From: Amycolatopsis sp. 195334CR | Lineage (GTDB): Bacteria; Actinomycetota; Actinomycetes; Mycobacteriales; Pseudonocardiaceae | Reading direction: 5' to 3' | DNA length: 64,000 nucleotides | Assembly: GCF_017309385.1 (NCBI RefSeq) | Contig: NZ_JAFJMJ010000002.1 | Span: 1,302,001 to 1,366,000 of the forward strand | In this document: in pieces, positions 57,612-64,000 of the stretch | Numbering within the stretch: position 1 is the first letter of the stretch | Layout: every line of letters starts with the position of its first letter | Translations under genes and position numbers: made by a program | Notes under the pieces: generated by a model | Databases searched by the model: none | What the model saw: only the letters and a program-made list of their open reading frames with translations | What the model was told of the DNA's origin: nothing

Positions 57612-60600
57612 TCAGCACCCCGGCGCCGGGGGACCGGCGGGGAAATCGCGGGCGAGGTCGGCGCAGAGGGCGGCGCTCGCCGCGTCGGCGTCGAGCGTCC
57701 AGGTGGTGATGGTCTGGTCGTCGCTGCCGGTGGCCAGTGCGGTGCCCGCCGGATGCCACGCCAGCGCGGTGATCGTGCCGGTGTGGCCGTGCAGCGTCGC
57801 CCAGCGCTGGAAGGTCGAGGTGTCCCAGACGACCGCGGTGTGCTCGGCGCCGTTGGTGGCCAGGAACCGCCCGTCCGGGCTGAACGCGAGGGGGCCGCCC
57901 CGGCTGGTCAGCACCGCCGCCTTGACCGGCGGGTCGAGCCGCCACACCGCGGTCTCGCCCCGGCTGTCGCTGGTCGCGGCGAGGCTGCCGTCGGCACTGA
58001 TCGCCACCTCCACCACCGGGGCGTAGACCCCGGGCTGGTGCTCGAACACGAGCTGCCGTTCGAGCGTGCGGGCGTCCCAGACGTGGACCTGGTTGAGCCC
58101 GGCGGAGGCGATCATGCGGCGGCCGTCGGCGCTGAACGCCACGTCGTGGATCACCGCGTCGGCGGCACCGAACCCGCGCATCCCGCCGTCCTCCAGGTTC
58201 CACACGACCCCGGCACTGGTGGCCAGCTGGGTGCCGTCCGCGGTGAGGGCCATCGCGGTGACCGGCGTGGTCCGCAGCGTCCGGACGGGTTGCCGCGTCC
58301 GGGTGTCGGTGACGGTGATCGTGTCCGCGGAAGTGGTGACCGCGAGCCGGGTGCCGTCCGCGCTCAGCGCGGTGACCGGCGCGGGAGCGGGTCCGGTCGC
58401 GGGCACGCCCACGCGGGTGGCCGGATCCCACACCGTGCTCCGGCCCGAAGTATCGGCCGAGGTGAGGGTCGTGCCACCGCGGTCGAACGCGACCGCGGAC
58501 ACGGGGTGCGTGTGCCCGATGAGCGGCAGCGCCGAGCGTTCCCACAGCAGGAGCCTGCCGTCCGGGGACGCGGCGGCGAAGTGTCGTCCGTCCGGGCTGA
58601 CGTCCGCCGCGGTGTACTGCGTGCCCGGCCGGTCCCCGGGCAACTGCGCGACCAGCCGCTGCGTGGTCAGGTCCCAGCTCGCCACGGTGTCCGCCGCGGA
58701 GTGCAGCGTCCCGGTGTCGTCGAAGTCGAGATCGCCGACCGGCCGCGCGTGTCCCCGCAACCGCATCACCTGCGACGCGGAACCGGTGTGCCACACGGTG
58801 ATCTCCGGCCCGTCGGAGAGGGCGGCGAGCCCGCCGTCCGCGCTGAGCGCGAGCGCGTGGGTGTCCAGCCCCGGCGTCGGCAGGACGGTGACCTCACCCG
58901 AACCCAGCCGCCAGAACCGAACGCGGTCGCGTTCGAGCAGCGCGACGGTCGAGCCGTCCGCACTGGTGACCAGTTCACGCGGTTCTTCGGGGACGTCGCC
59001 CAGCGTCGCGACCACCTCGTCCGCCGCGGTCCGCACCTCGACCGTCCCCGGCTGGTAGCTGGTGAGCAGGATTCCGGCGGCGGCGGGCACCGTCTTGGCC
59101 ACCTGCGCGCGAGTGACCGTGTCCAGCACGTAGGTGCGGGTGGAGTGGCGGACCGCGAGGTAACGGCCGTCCCGGCTGCTGCCGACCGCGACCGAGGCCG
59201 GGCCACTCCGCGGTCCCGCCTCACTCGGGAGCGCCAGCTGCCCGGCCAGCGAGCGGTTCAGCGTGTCCCAGACCGAAACCACGTCCTTGGCCACCGACAC
59301 CGACACCAGCCACCGGCCGTCCGCACTGAAGGTGAGGTCGCCGGCCTGGCCGTTCCACACCGGGTCGAGCGGGAACGCCGCGGTCGGGCCGTGTGCCGAC
59401 TTCGCGCTGAGCACGGCGCTGCGGGCTTCCTGCGTCGGATGCGCGTGCCAGGCGTCGACGCTGAGCTGGATCGCCTTGCCGCGGTCGGCACCGGCGATGT
59501 TGAGCGCCTCCGCGGCGAGCTGCCTCGACGTGGCGATCGTGCTCTGCACCAGTGCCTGGCGGCGTTCCGCGCGCATCAGCGCGGCGGCGCCGACGGCGAC
59601 CGCGAGCAGGACCACCAGCCCGGCGGCCAGCCAGCGCAACTGCCAGATCCGGCGCCGGGTGAGCGCGTGCTGCCGCGCCTCGGCGCGATCGCTGGCCGCG
59701 AGGAACTCCCGCTCGCGGCGGCTCAGCCGGGAACCGTCGGTCCGGGAACGCGCCAGCGCCAGCCGCGCTCCCCGGAAGAGCAGGCTCTCCTCGCGACCTT
59801 GGGTCTCCCAGCCGAGCGCGCTCTCGGCCAGTTCCCGGTGCACGCGCAGGCCTTCCCGATCCTCGTCGAGCCACGAGCGCAACCGCGGCCAGTGGTGGAT
59901 CAGGGCTTCGTGGGCGAGATCGATCCGGTCGTGGTCGCGGGTGAGCAGGCGGGCGCCGGTGAGCCGGTCGAGCACGGTGTCCACGTCGTGGGTGTCGAGT
60001 TCCCCGCGAGAGATGCGCCGCCTGCTGTCGGTGTCCTCGCCGACCGCGACCAGGCGCATCAGGATCTGCCGGGCCAGCGGCTGCTGGTCCGGGTCGAGCC
60101 CGAGGTAGACCGACTCGGCGGTGCGTGCCACGGCCCGCTCGATCCCGCCCGCGGCTTCGTACCCGGCCAGCGTCAGCGCGTTGCCCCGGCGGCGGCGCCA
60201 GGTCTGCAGCAACGCGTGCGACACCAGCGGGAGCACGCCGACCTGCCCGCTCGCGTCCGCGATCACCCTGGCGACGAGCGCCGTTTCGACCGTGCAGCCG
60301 AATTCCCGTGCGGGCCGGGTGATCGCCTGCCGCAGTTCGTCGGCGGTCATCTGGCCCACCAGGACCTGTGCGCTTTCGACGGCTTCGGCGAGTTCGGCGT
60401 AGCGGGCGCAGTGCGGGTAGAAGTCGCTGCGGAGGCCGAGCACCACCTTGGTCCGATGTGCCTCTTTCCCCGCGGTGGCCAGCAACGCGGCGATGAACGC
60501 GGCCCGTTCACCCTCGTCCTCGCACAGGCTGAAGACCTCCTCGAAATGGTCCACGACCAGCAGGAGCCCGGCGAACGGCTGGTGCACCAGCACCTGCTCG

Positions 60601-61196
60601 GCGGCGATCCCGAGTTCCGCCGGGTCGTGCCCCAGTTCGGCGGCGGGCACCCCGGCGGCCGCGGCCAGCGCGGCGGCGCACTCGCGCAGCGGGTGCGCGC
60701 CGGGCCGGACGGTCAGCCGCAGCCACCCGTCCAGCGGCAGGCCGGCCGCCAGCACGGACGACTTCCCGGAGCCGGACGCCCCGACCACCGCGACCAGCCG
60801 GTGGTGGGCCAGCCGTTCGACGATCTTCGCCACCAGCCGGTCCCGGCCGAAGAACCGGCGGGCGTCACCGGGGTCGAAGGCCCGCAACCCCACGTACGGC
60901 GGCTCCTCGGTGATTTCCACCGGACGGGAGTCCAGTTCCGCGGACAGCGCCCGCCACCGTTGTTCCCATTCGGCGGAATCGCCGTCGCACGCGCGGACGT
61001 AGGCGAGCGTGACCGCGAGGCTGGGCAGCTGGTCCCCGCGCGCGGCGGCGGCCAGCGTCGAGGCCGAGTAGTGCGCCCTGGCCCCGAGTGCGCGATAACC
61101 AGGGCTTCCGGCCTTCTCCCGCAGCCGCCGCAGCTCGATCGCGAACCGCTGGACCGGTCCGGCCTCCGGATCCAGTGCTCTTTCCGGGCGTGGCAA
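57612..61196 (-). CDS. HTH-nSTAND ATPase-WD40 beta-propeller signalling protein
   Basis: 1194 residues, apparent TTG start at 61196 with GGAGGGGG upstream. An XRE-like helix-turn-helix (about 15-70, RFAIELRRLREKAGSPGYRALG) leads into an nSTAND ATPase. Its Walker A is GASGSGKSS at 139-147, with Walker B-like VVDHFEEVF and a sensor region LPLVSHALLQTWRRR. One transmembrane helix (LRWLAAGLVVLLAVAVGAAAL, about 515-535) follows. The C-terminal half is a WD40 propeller of many VWDxxT-type blades. The architecture suits a switch sensing a ligand or partner via the propeller. Ligand unknown. Confidence 0.85.
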   Translation of the reverse strand: MPRPERALDPEAGPVQRFAIELRRLREKAGSPGYRALGARAHYSASTLAAAARGDQLPSLAVTLAYVRACDGDSAEWEQRWRALSAELDSRPVEITEEPPYVGLRAFDPGDARRFFGRDRLVAKIVERLAHHRLVAVVGASGSGKSSVLAAGLPLDGWLRLTVRPGAHPLRECAAALAAAAGVPAAELGHDPAELGIAAEQVLVHQPFAGLLLVVDHFEEVFSLCEDEGERAAFIAALLATAGKEAHRTKVVLGLRSDFYPHCARYAELAEAVESAQVLVGQMTADELRQAITRPAREFGCTVETALVARVIADASGQVGVLPLVSHALLQTWRRRRGNALTLAGYEAAGGIERAVARTAESVYLGLDPDQQPLARQILMRLVAVGEDTDSRRRISRGELDTHDVDTVLDRLTGARLLTRDHDRIDLAHEALIHHWPRLRSWLDEDREGLRVHRELAESALGWETQGREESLLFRGARLALARSRTDGSRLSRREREFLAASDRAEARQHALTRRRIWQLRWLAAGLVVLLAVAVGAAALMRAERRQALVQSTIATSRQLAAEALNIAGADRGKAIQLSVDAWHAHPTQEARSAVLSAKSAHGPTAAFPLDPVWNGQAGDLTFSADGRWLVSVSVAKDVVSVWDTLNRSLAGQLALPSEAGPRSGPASVAVGSSRDGRYLAVRHSTRTYVLDTVTRAQVAKTVPAAAGILLTSYQPGTVEVRTAADEVVATLGDVPEEPRELVTSADGSTVALLERDRVRFWRLGSGEVTVLPTPGLDTHALALSADGGLAALSDGPEITVWHTGSASQVMRLRGHARPVGDLDFDDTGTLHSAADTVASWDLTTQRLVAQLPGDRPGTQYTAADVSPDGRHFAAASPDGRLLLWERSALPLIGHTHPVSAVAFDRGGTTLTSADTSGRSTVWDPATRVGVPATGPAPAPVTALSADGTRLAVTTSADTITVTDTRTRQPVRTLRTTPVTAMALTADGTQLATSAGVVWNLEDGGMRGFGAADAVIHDVAFSADGRRMIASAGLNQVHVWDARTLERQLVFEHQPGVYAPVVEVAISADGSLAATSDSRGETAVWRLDPPVKAAVLTSRGGPLAFSPDGRFLATNGAEHTAVVWDTSTFQRWATLHGHTGTITALAWHPAGTALATGSDDQTITTWTLDADAASAALCADLARDFPAGPPAPGC

Positions 61197-61349
61197 AGCG
61201 AACCCCCTCCGGTCCCCGTCCGCGGGCCACCGATGGTGCCGGACGGCTCGCGCGAAAAAAAGATTCCCGCCGGATGTCGAGACCGGGCCGGTGGCTCCGT
61301 CCCCGGGTGGTCGCGGCCGGAAGGGCCGTCCGAACCAGGAGGAGAAACC

Positions 61350-61916
61350 ATGCGCAAGCTCGTGGTCCAGCAGTGGGTGACCGTCGACAATATCGCCGCG
61401 GAGGAGGACGGCGGGCTCAGCTTCGTCTCGGTGGAACCGTTCTCGGAGAAGTCCGACCCGGCGTTCAAGGCCGCCGTGATGGGGTTCATCGACTCCGTCG
61501 ACACGATGATCCTCGGCGCGAACACCTACACCCAGACCAAGGACTACTGGCCGAACGCCGAGGACCAGGGCGAGTACGGCGAGAAGCTCAACAACCTCAC
61601 CAAGTTCGTCGCCTCGTCGAAGCTGGACGACGCGCCGTGGGGCGGTTTCCCCGCCGCGACCGTGACGCGTGATCCGGTCGCCACGATCCTGGAGCTCAAG
61701 GAGCGGCCCGGGAGGGACATCTGGCTGTGGGGGAGCCTGACGCTCATGCGCTCACTGCTGGCCGCCGGGGTCGTCGACGAGGTCAGGATGCTGGTCTGCC
61801 CGGAAACCCGGGGCAAGGGGACCCGGGTTTTCGAGGACCGGCACGACCTGAAGGTCATCGAGTTCACCTCGTACGGCAACGGCCTGGCGTTGCAGCACTA
61901 CGAGATCACGAAATGA
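61350..61916 (+). CDS. Dihydrofolate reductase-like (RibD C-terminal) protein
   Basis: 188 residues, strong ribosome binding site AGGAGGAG. VVQQWVTVDNIAAEEDGG, FIDSVDTMILGANTYTQTK and DIWLWGSLTLMRSLLAAGVVDEVRMLVCP match the YyaP/RibD-C family. True DHFR or riboflavin reductase activity is not implied. It diverges from the nSTAND gene and converges on the GreA-like gene with one base between the stop codons. Confidence 0.83.
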   Translation: MRKLVVQQWVTVDNIAAEEDGGLSFVSVEPFSEKSDPAFKAAVMGFIDSVDTMILGANTYTQTKDYWPNAEDQGEYGEKLNNLTKFVASSKLDDAPWGGFPAATVTRDPVATILELKERPGRDIWLWGSLTLMRSLLAAGVVDEVRMLVCPETRGKGTRVFEDRHDLKVIEFTSYGNGLALQHYEITK

Positions 61917-61917
61917 G

Positions 61918-62526
61918 CTAGCCGAGGTGCCTGCCGTAGGGCACCGCCTTGACCAGCGTCGCGCGCACGGTCGCGCCACTGGGCACGGTGTAGGTCCGCG
62001 AATCGCCTTGGCGGGCACCGGTCATGGCGCGGCCGAGCGGCGAATCGGGCGAGTACACCTCGAGTTCGTCGGCCATCGACCCGTCGCGGACGCCGAGGAG
62101 GAAGGTCTCGGTGGTGTGCTCACCGTCGAAGCGCACGGTGAGCACCATGCCGGGTTCGGCGACGCCGTCGTCGGGCGGGGCCTGCCCGACGACGGCGCGC
62201 TGCAGCAGGCCTTCGAGTTCGCGGGTGCGTGCCTGCCGCCGCTGCAGTTCCAGCACGCGGTCCTCGGCGTCGCCGCTGTCGTCGGGGGCCGCGCGCAGTG
62301 CGCCGAGTTCGGCGCTGAGGCGGGTGTAGGCCTCGTCGGTCAGCCACACGGTTTCCATGGCATTTCCTCGTTCGTCGGGGTGTGGGTTGCCGCGCCGGCG
62401 GAGCAGGGTCGCGTTCGTGTCTTCGGCGAAGCCTGCCGCCACGCGCAGCAGGATGTCGCGTTCGGTGCGCAGCAAGGTGTTCTCGGCGCGGAGGAACGCC
62501 AGCTCGGAGTCCTCGGTGGAGGTCAC
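61918..62526 (-). CDS. GreA/GreB-type protein with an N-terminal coiled-coil extension, or two nested starts
   Basis: From GTG 62526 (GTGA overlap with the upstream oxidase stop) the frame gives 202 residues. A 56-residue leucine-zipper-like head (FLRAENTLLRTERDILLRVAAGF) runs without a stop into the Gre protein, which could also start by itself at ATG 62358. The ATG has its own ribosome binding site (GAGGAA). The 146-residue Gre part has a short coiled coil (VLELQRRQARTRELEGLLQRA) and the C-terminal FKBP-like domain (PDSPLGRAMTGARQGDSRTYTVPSG). Gre factors act in the RNA polymerase secondary channel, but this one lacks the full-length acidic tip seen in GreA, so it may be a Gre-like regulator. 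Confidence 0.7.
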   Translation of the reverse strand: MTSTEDSELAFLRAENTLLRTERDILLRVAAGFAEDTNATLLRRRGNPHPDERGNAMETVWLTDEAYTRLSAELGALRAAPDDSGDAEDRVLELQRRQARTRELEGLLQRAVVGQAPPDDGVAEPGMVLTVRFDGEHTTETFLLGVRDGSMADELEVYSPDSPLGRAMTGARQGDSRTYTVPSGATVRATLVKAVPYGRHLG

Positions 62527-63779
62527 CGGAGCGGGTCGAACGGTCGCAGGGCCTCGGACTGCTTGCCGGTGACGATGCGCTCGGCGAGCAGCCTGCCGGT
62601 GACCGGGCCCTGGGTGAAGCCCCACATGCCGTGCCCGCCCGCCACGAACACCCCCGGCGCGGTGGTCGCGCCGATGAGCGGGAGACCGTCGGTGGTGACC
62701 GGGCGCGGCCCGACCCACGTGCCGGTCCGCGCGGCCCAGTCCACGTCGTCGAAGAAGGGGGCCGCCGAGCGCACGATGGCCCGCACGCGCCGATCGTCCA
62801 CCGGCGCGTCGGGGCCGCGGAACTCCATGGTCCCCGCGACGCGCATGCCGTCGCGGTAGGGCGTGCAGGCGACGCGGATGCCGGGCAGGTAGACCGGTTG
62901 CCGGATCGGCGAGGCGGTCGGGACGGTGAAGGAGTACCCGCGCCCGGCCCGCACGGGGACGCGCACGCCGAGCCGTTTGGCCAACCGGCTCAACCACGCC
63001 CCGGTGGCCAGAACGGCGACGTCACCGGACGCGGTGCCGTTGCCCTGGGAAACCAGCGTGACCGCGTCGCGCTGGGGAACGATCTCGCGGACGTCGAAAC
63101 CGGTGCGGATCGTGCCGCCGCGCTTGCGCACCGAGTCCGCCAGCGCCTCGACGAAGTTGCCCGGGTCGACGAAGCGCTGACCGGCCAGCCGCACCCCGGC
63201 CCCGGCGCGCGCGGACAGTTGCGGCACCTCGGTGCCGACCTCGATGCCGGTCAGGGTGCGGTGGTCCACCGCCGCTCCCGCCGCGGTCATCCGGCGCAGC
63301 TCGGCCAGCAGGGGCGCGGTCTGCGCGGCGGACTCGAACACCGCGGTGACCGGTGCTTCGACGGTTTCGGCCGCCACCCCACCGCGGGTCAGTTCGTCGA
63401 ACACGTCGAGGCATTCGTCGTTGAGCGCCAGGTTCCCGTCGACCACCCGGTGCCAGGCGGGCCAGGTGCAGTGCGCGGCGAACCGCAGCAGGAACGACCA
63501 CAGCCCCGGGCTGACCGCCGGGGGCACGTGCAACGGGGCGTCGCGCTGGACGAGCGAGGCGAGCCCGGTGCGCAGGACCGACGGCTCGTTGAGCGGGATG
63601 GCGAGGCCGGGCGACAGCCAGCCGGCGTTGCCCCACGAGGCACCCGCGGCCACGCCGGTGCGGTCCAGCACGGTCACCCGCACGCCGTGTTCCTGCAGGA
63701 ACCACGCGGTGGACAGCCCGACGATCCCGGCGCCCACCACGACGGCGGTTCGCGGCCTCTCCCCGGTGTTCTCAGTCAT
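62523..63779 (-). CDS. D-amino-acid dehydrogenase (DadA-like FAD oxidoreductase)
   Basis: 418 residues. FAD motif VVVGAGIVGLSTAWFLQEHGV, GASWGNAGWLSPG near residue 50, and the C-terminal GVFVAGGHGMWGFTQGPVTGRLLAE are DadA/DAO-family features. It oxidatively deaminates D-amino acids (or related amines) with electrons passed to the respiratory chain. It is divergent from a PucR regulator and coupled to the GreA-like gene. Confidence 0.84.
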   Translation of the reverse strand: MTENTGERPRTAVVVGAGIVGLSTAWFLQEHGVRVTVLDRTGVAAGASWGNAGWLSPGLAIPLNEPSVLRTGLASLVQRDAPLHVPPAVSPGLWSFLLRFAAHCTWPAWHRVVDGNLALNDECLDVFDELTRGGVAAETVEAPVTAVFESAAQTAPLLAELRRMTAAGAAVDHRTLTGIEVGTEVPQLSARAGAGVRLAGQRFVDPGNFVEALADSVRKRGGTIRTGFDVREIVPQRDAVTLVSQGNGTASGDVAVLATGAWLSRLAKRLGVRVPVRAGRGYSFTVPTASPIRQPVYLPGIRVACTPYRDGMRVAGTMEFRGPDAPVDDRRVRAIVRSAAPFFDDVDWAARTGTWVGPRPVTTDGLPLIGATTAPGVFVAGGHGMWGFTQGPVTGRLLAERIVTGKQSEALRPFDPLR

Positions 63780-63860
63780 GGTTCGAGCATCACCGAGGCG
63801 GAGTGGGCGCGGGATGTACCGAACGCACAATCTCAGTGGCCGCGCTTGTAGGATCCGGAC

Positions 63861-64000
63861 ATGGTCAAGCTCGACCGGCTGATCACGATCCTCGGGACCT
63901 ACGGCGCGCGCCTGGCCGGGTCCGGGGCGGATCGGGAGGCCGGATTGCACAGCGTCGCCCTGCACGACCCGGTCCGGCCGGGCTCGTCGGCGGGGGACGT
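63861..64000 (+). CDS. PucR family transcriptional regulator, N-terminal fragment
   Basis: 46 codons before the window ends, opening MVKLDRLITILGTYGARLAG then LHSVALHDPV. This matches the N-terminal domain of PucR-type regulators placed next to amino-acid oxidases. A TAGGAT -10 (63849-63854) lies six bases before the ATG, so the transcript is probably leaderless. The pair would respond to an amino acid or purine-derived signal. Confidence 0.65.
   Translation, partial: MVKLDRLITILGTYGARLAGSGADREAGLHSVALHDPVRPGSSAGD

Noticed and set aside
57612..61196. AVAST-type anti-phage STAND defence protein
   Set aside because: No effector nuclease or protease domain at the N-terminus and no neighbouring defence genes; WD40-nSTAND proteins are common signalling proteins in actinomycetes.
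57753..61349. Very long plus-strand frame (about 1200 codons) continuous with the DHFR-like gene
   Set aside because: It is the antisense shadow of the WD40/nSTAND gene; the real start at 61350 has a strong ribosome binding site.
62357..62526. IS3-type transposase OrfA fragment
   Set aside because: The zipper-like head resembles OrfA tails, but there is no OrfB, no inverted repeats and no helix-turn-helix; it is in frame with the Gre domain.

Overview
The window is very GC-rich (codon third positions almost all G/C). It has dense operons joined by 4-base stop/start overlaps, frequent GTG starts and several leaderless promoters. This points to an actinomycete, most likely a Pseudonocardiaceae-type soil organism (Amycolatopsis-like). 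That placement is inference from style and gene content; no rRNA or tRNA gene is present to confirm it. I see no insertion sequence, integrase, prophage, CRISPR array or origin: the stretch reads as chromosomal accessory metabolism, rich in regulators.

Layout. (1) 1-5258: a five-gene coupled operon on the minus strand (flavin monooxygenase, TetR, alpha/beta hydrolase, acetoacetate-decarboxylase-like protein, start of an SDR). It diverges from an acyl-CoA synthetase, and the two promoters are mirror images with leaderless starts; the content resembles the mycobacterial mymA locus. (2) 5.2-8.7 kb: a gene remnant, an ADP-ribosylglycohydrolase, a methyltransferase, a TetR/PPOX-oxidoreductase divergent pair and a nucleotidyltransferase-like gene. 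(3) 8.7-11.1 kb: a helR-type RNA polymerase protection gene preceded by a near-perfect rifamycin-associated element; a second probable rifamycin resistance gene, rifampin phosphotransferase (rph), lies at 18.5-21.1 kb. (4) 11.1-14.8 kb: a CUT2-type ABC sugar importer and its divergent FadR-type regulator with a palindromic operator. (5) 14.8-21.9 kb: a second flavin monooxygenase, a secreted beta-propeller protein, an Asp23/Gls24 protein with a long acidic region, rph, and a proline-repeat membrane protein. (6) 22.0-27.3 kb: LysR, cyclase, SDR, MerR, amidase and TetR. (7) 27.2-30.7 kb: a Cys-containing small ORF plus a DsbA-family oxidoreductase, facing a seven-gene gas-vesicle operon. (8) 30.9-38.8 kb: a polyol/branched-sugar catabolic cluster (MFS importer, isomerase, SDR, Dak-type kinase, RpiB-type isomerase, GntR, split transketolase). 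(9) 38.8-42.6 kb: a decayed 27-bp-repeat coding region, a glycosyltransferase and two secreted hydrolases. (10) 42.6-51.4 kb: an eight-gene coupled operon (amino-acid-type ABC importer, CapA-like protein, class III CoA-transferase, two 2-hydroxyacyl-CoA-dehydratase-like subunits, DHA2 efflux pump). (11) 51.5-56.8 kb: PaaX regulator and a ferulate/p-coumarate module (vdh-ech-fcs-marR) with strong palindromic operators. (12) 56.8-64.0 kb: cupin, ABM monooxygenase, HTH-nSTAND-WD40 signalling protein, DHFR-like protein, a GreA-type protein fused to a coiled-coil N-terminus, a D-amino-acid dehydrogenase and the start of a PucR regulator.

How the parts work together. The lignin-aromatic and sugar modules fit a saprophytic soil lifestyle: hydroxycinnamates are activated by Fcs, cleaved by Ech and oxidised by Vdh, and tetrose- or apiose-like sugars are taken up, isomerised, phosphorylated and cleaved by a two-subunit transketolase. 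HelR and Rph would defend RNA polymerase against rifamycins. The best candidate for an undescribed system is the 42.6-51.4 kb operon. It couples uptake, CoA activation, an atypical dehydratase pair that lacks most of the family's cluster cysteines, and export, and nothing in the sequence names its substrate.
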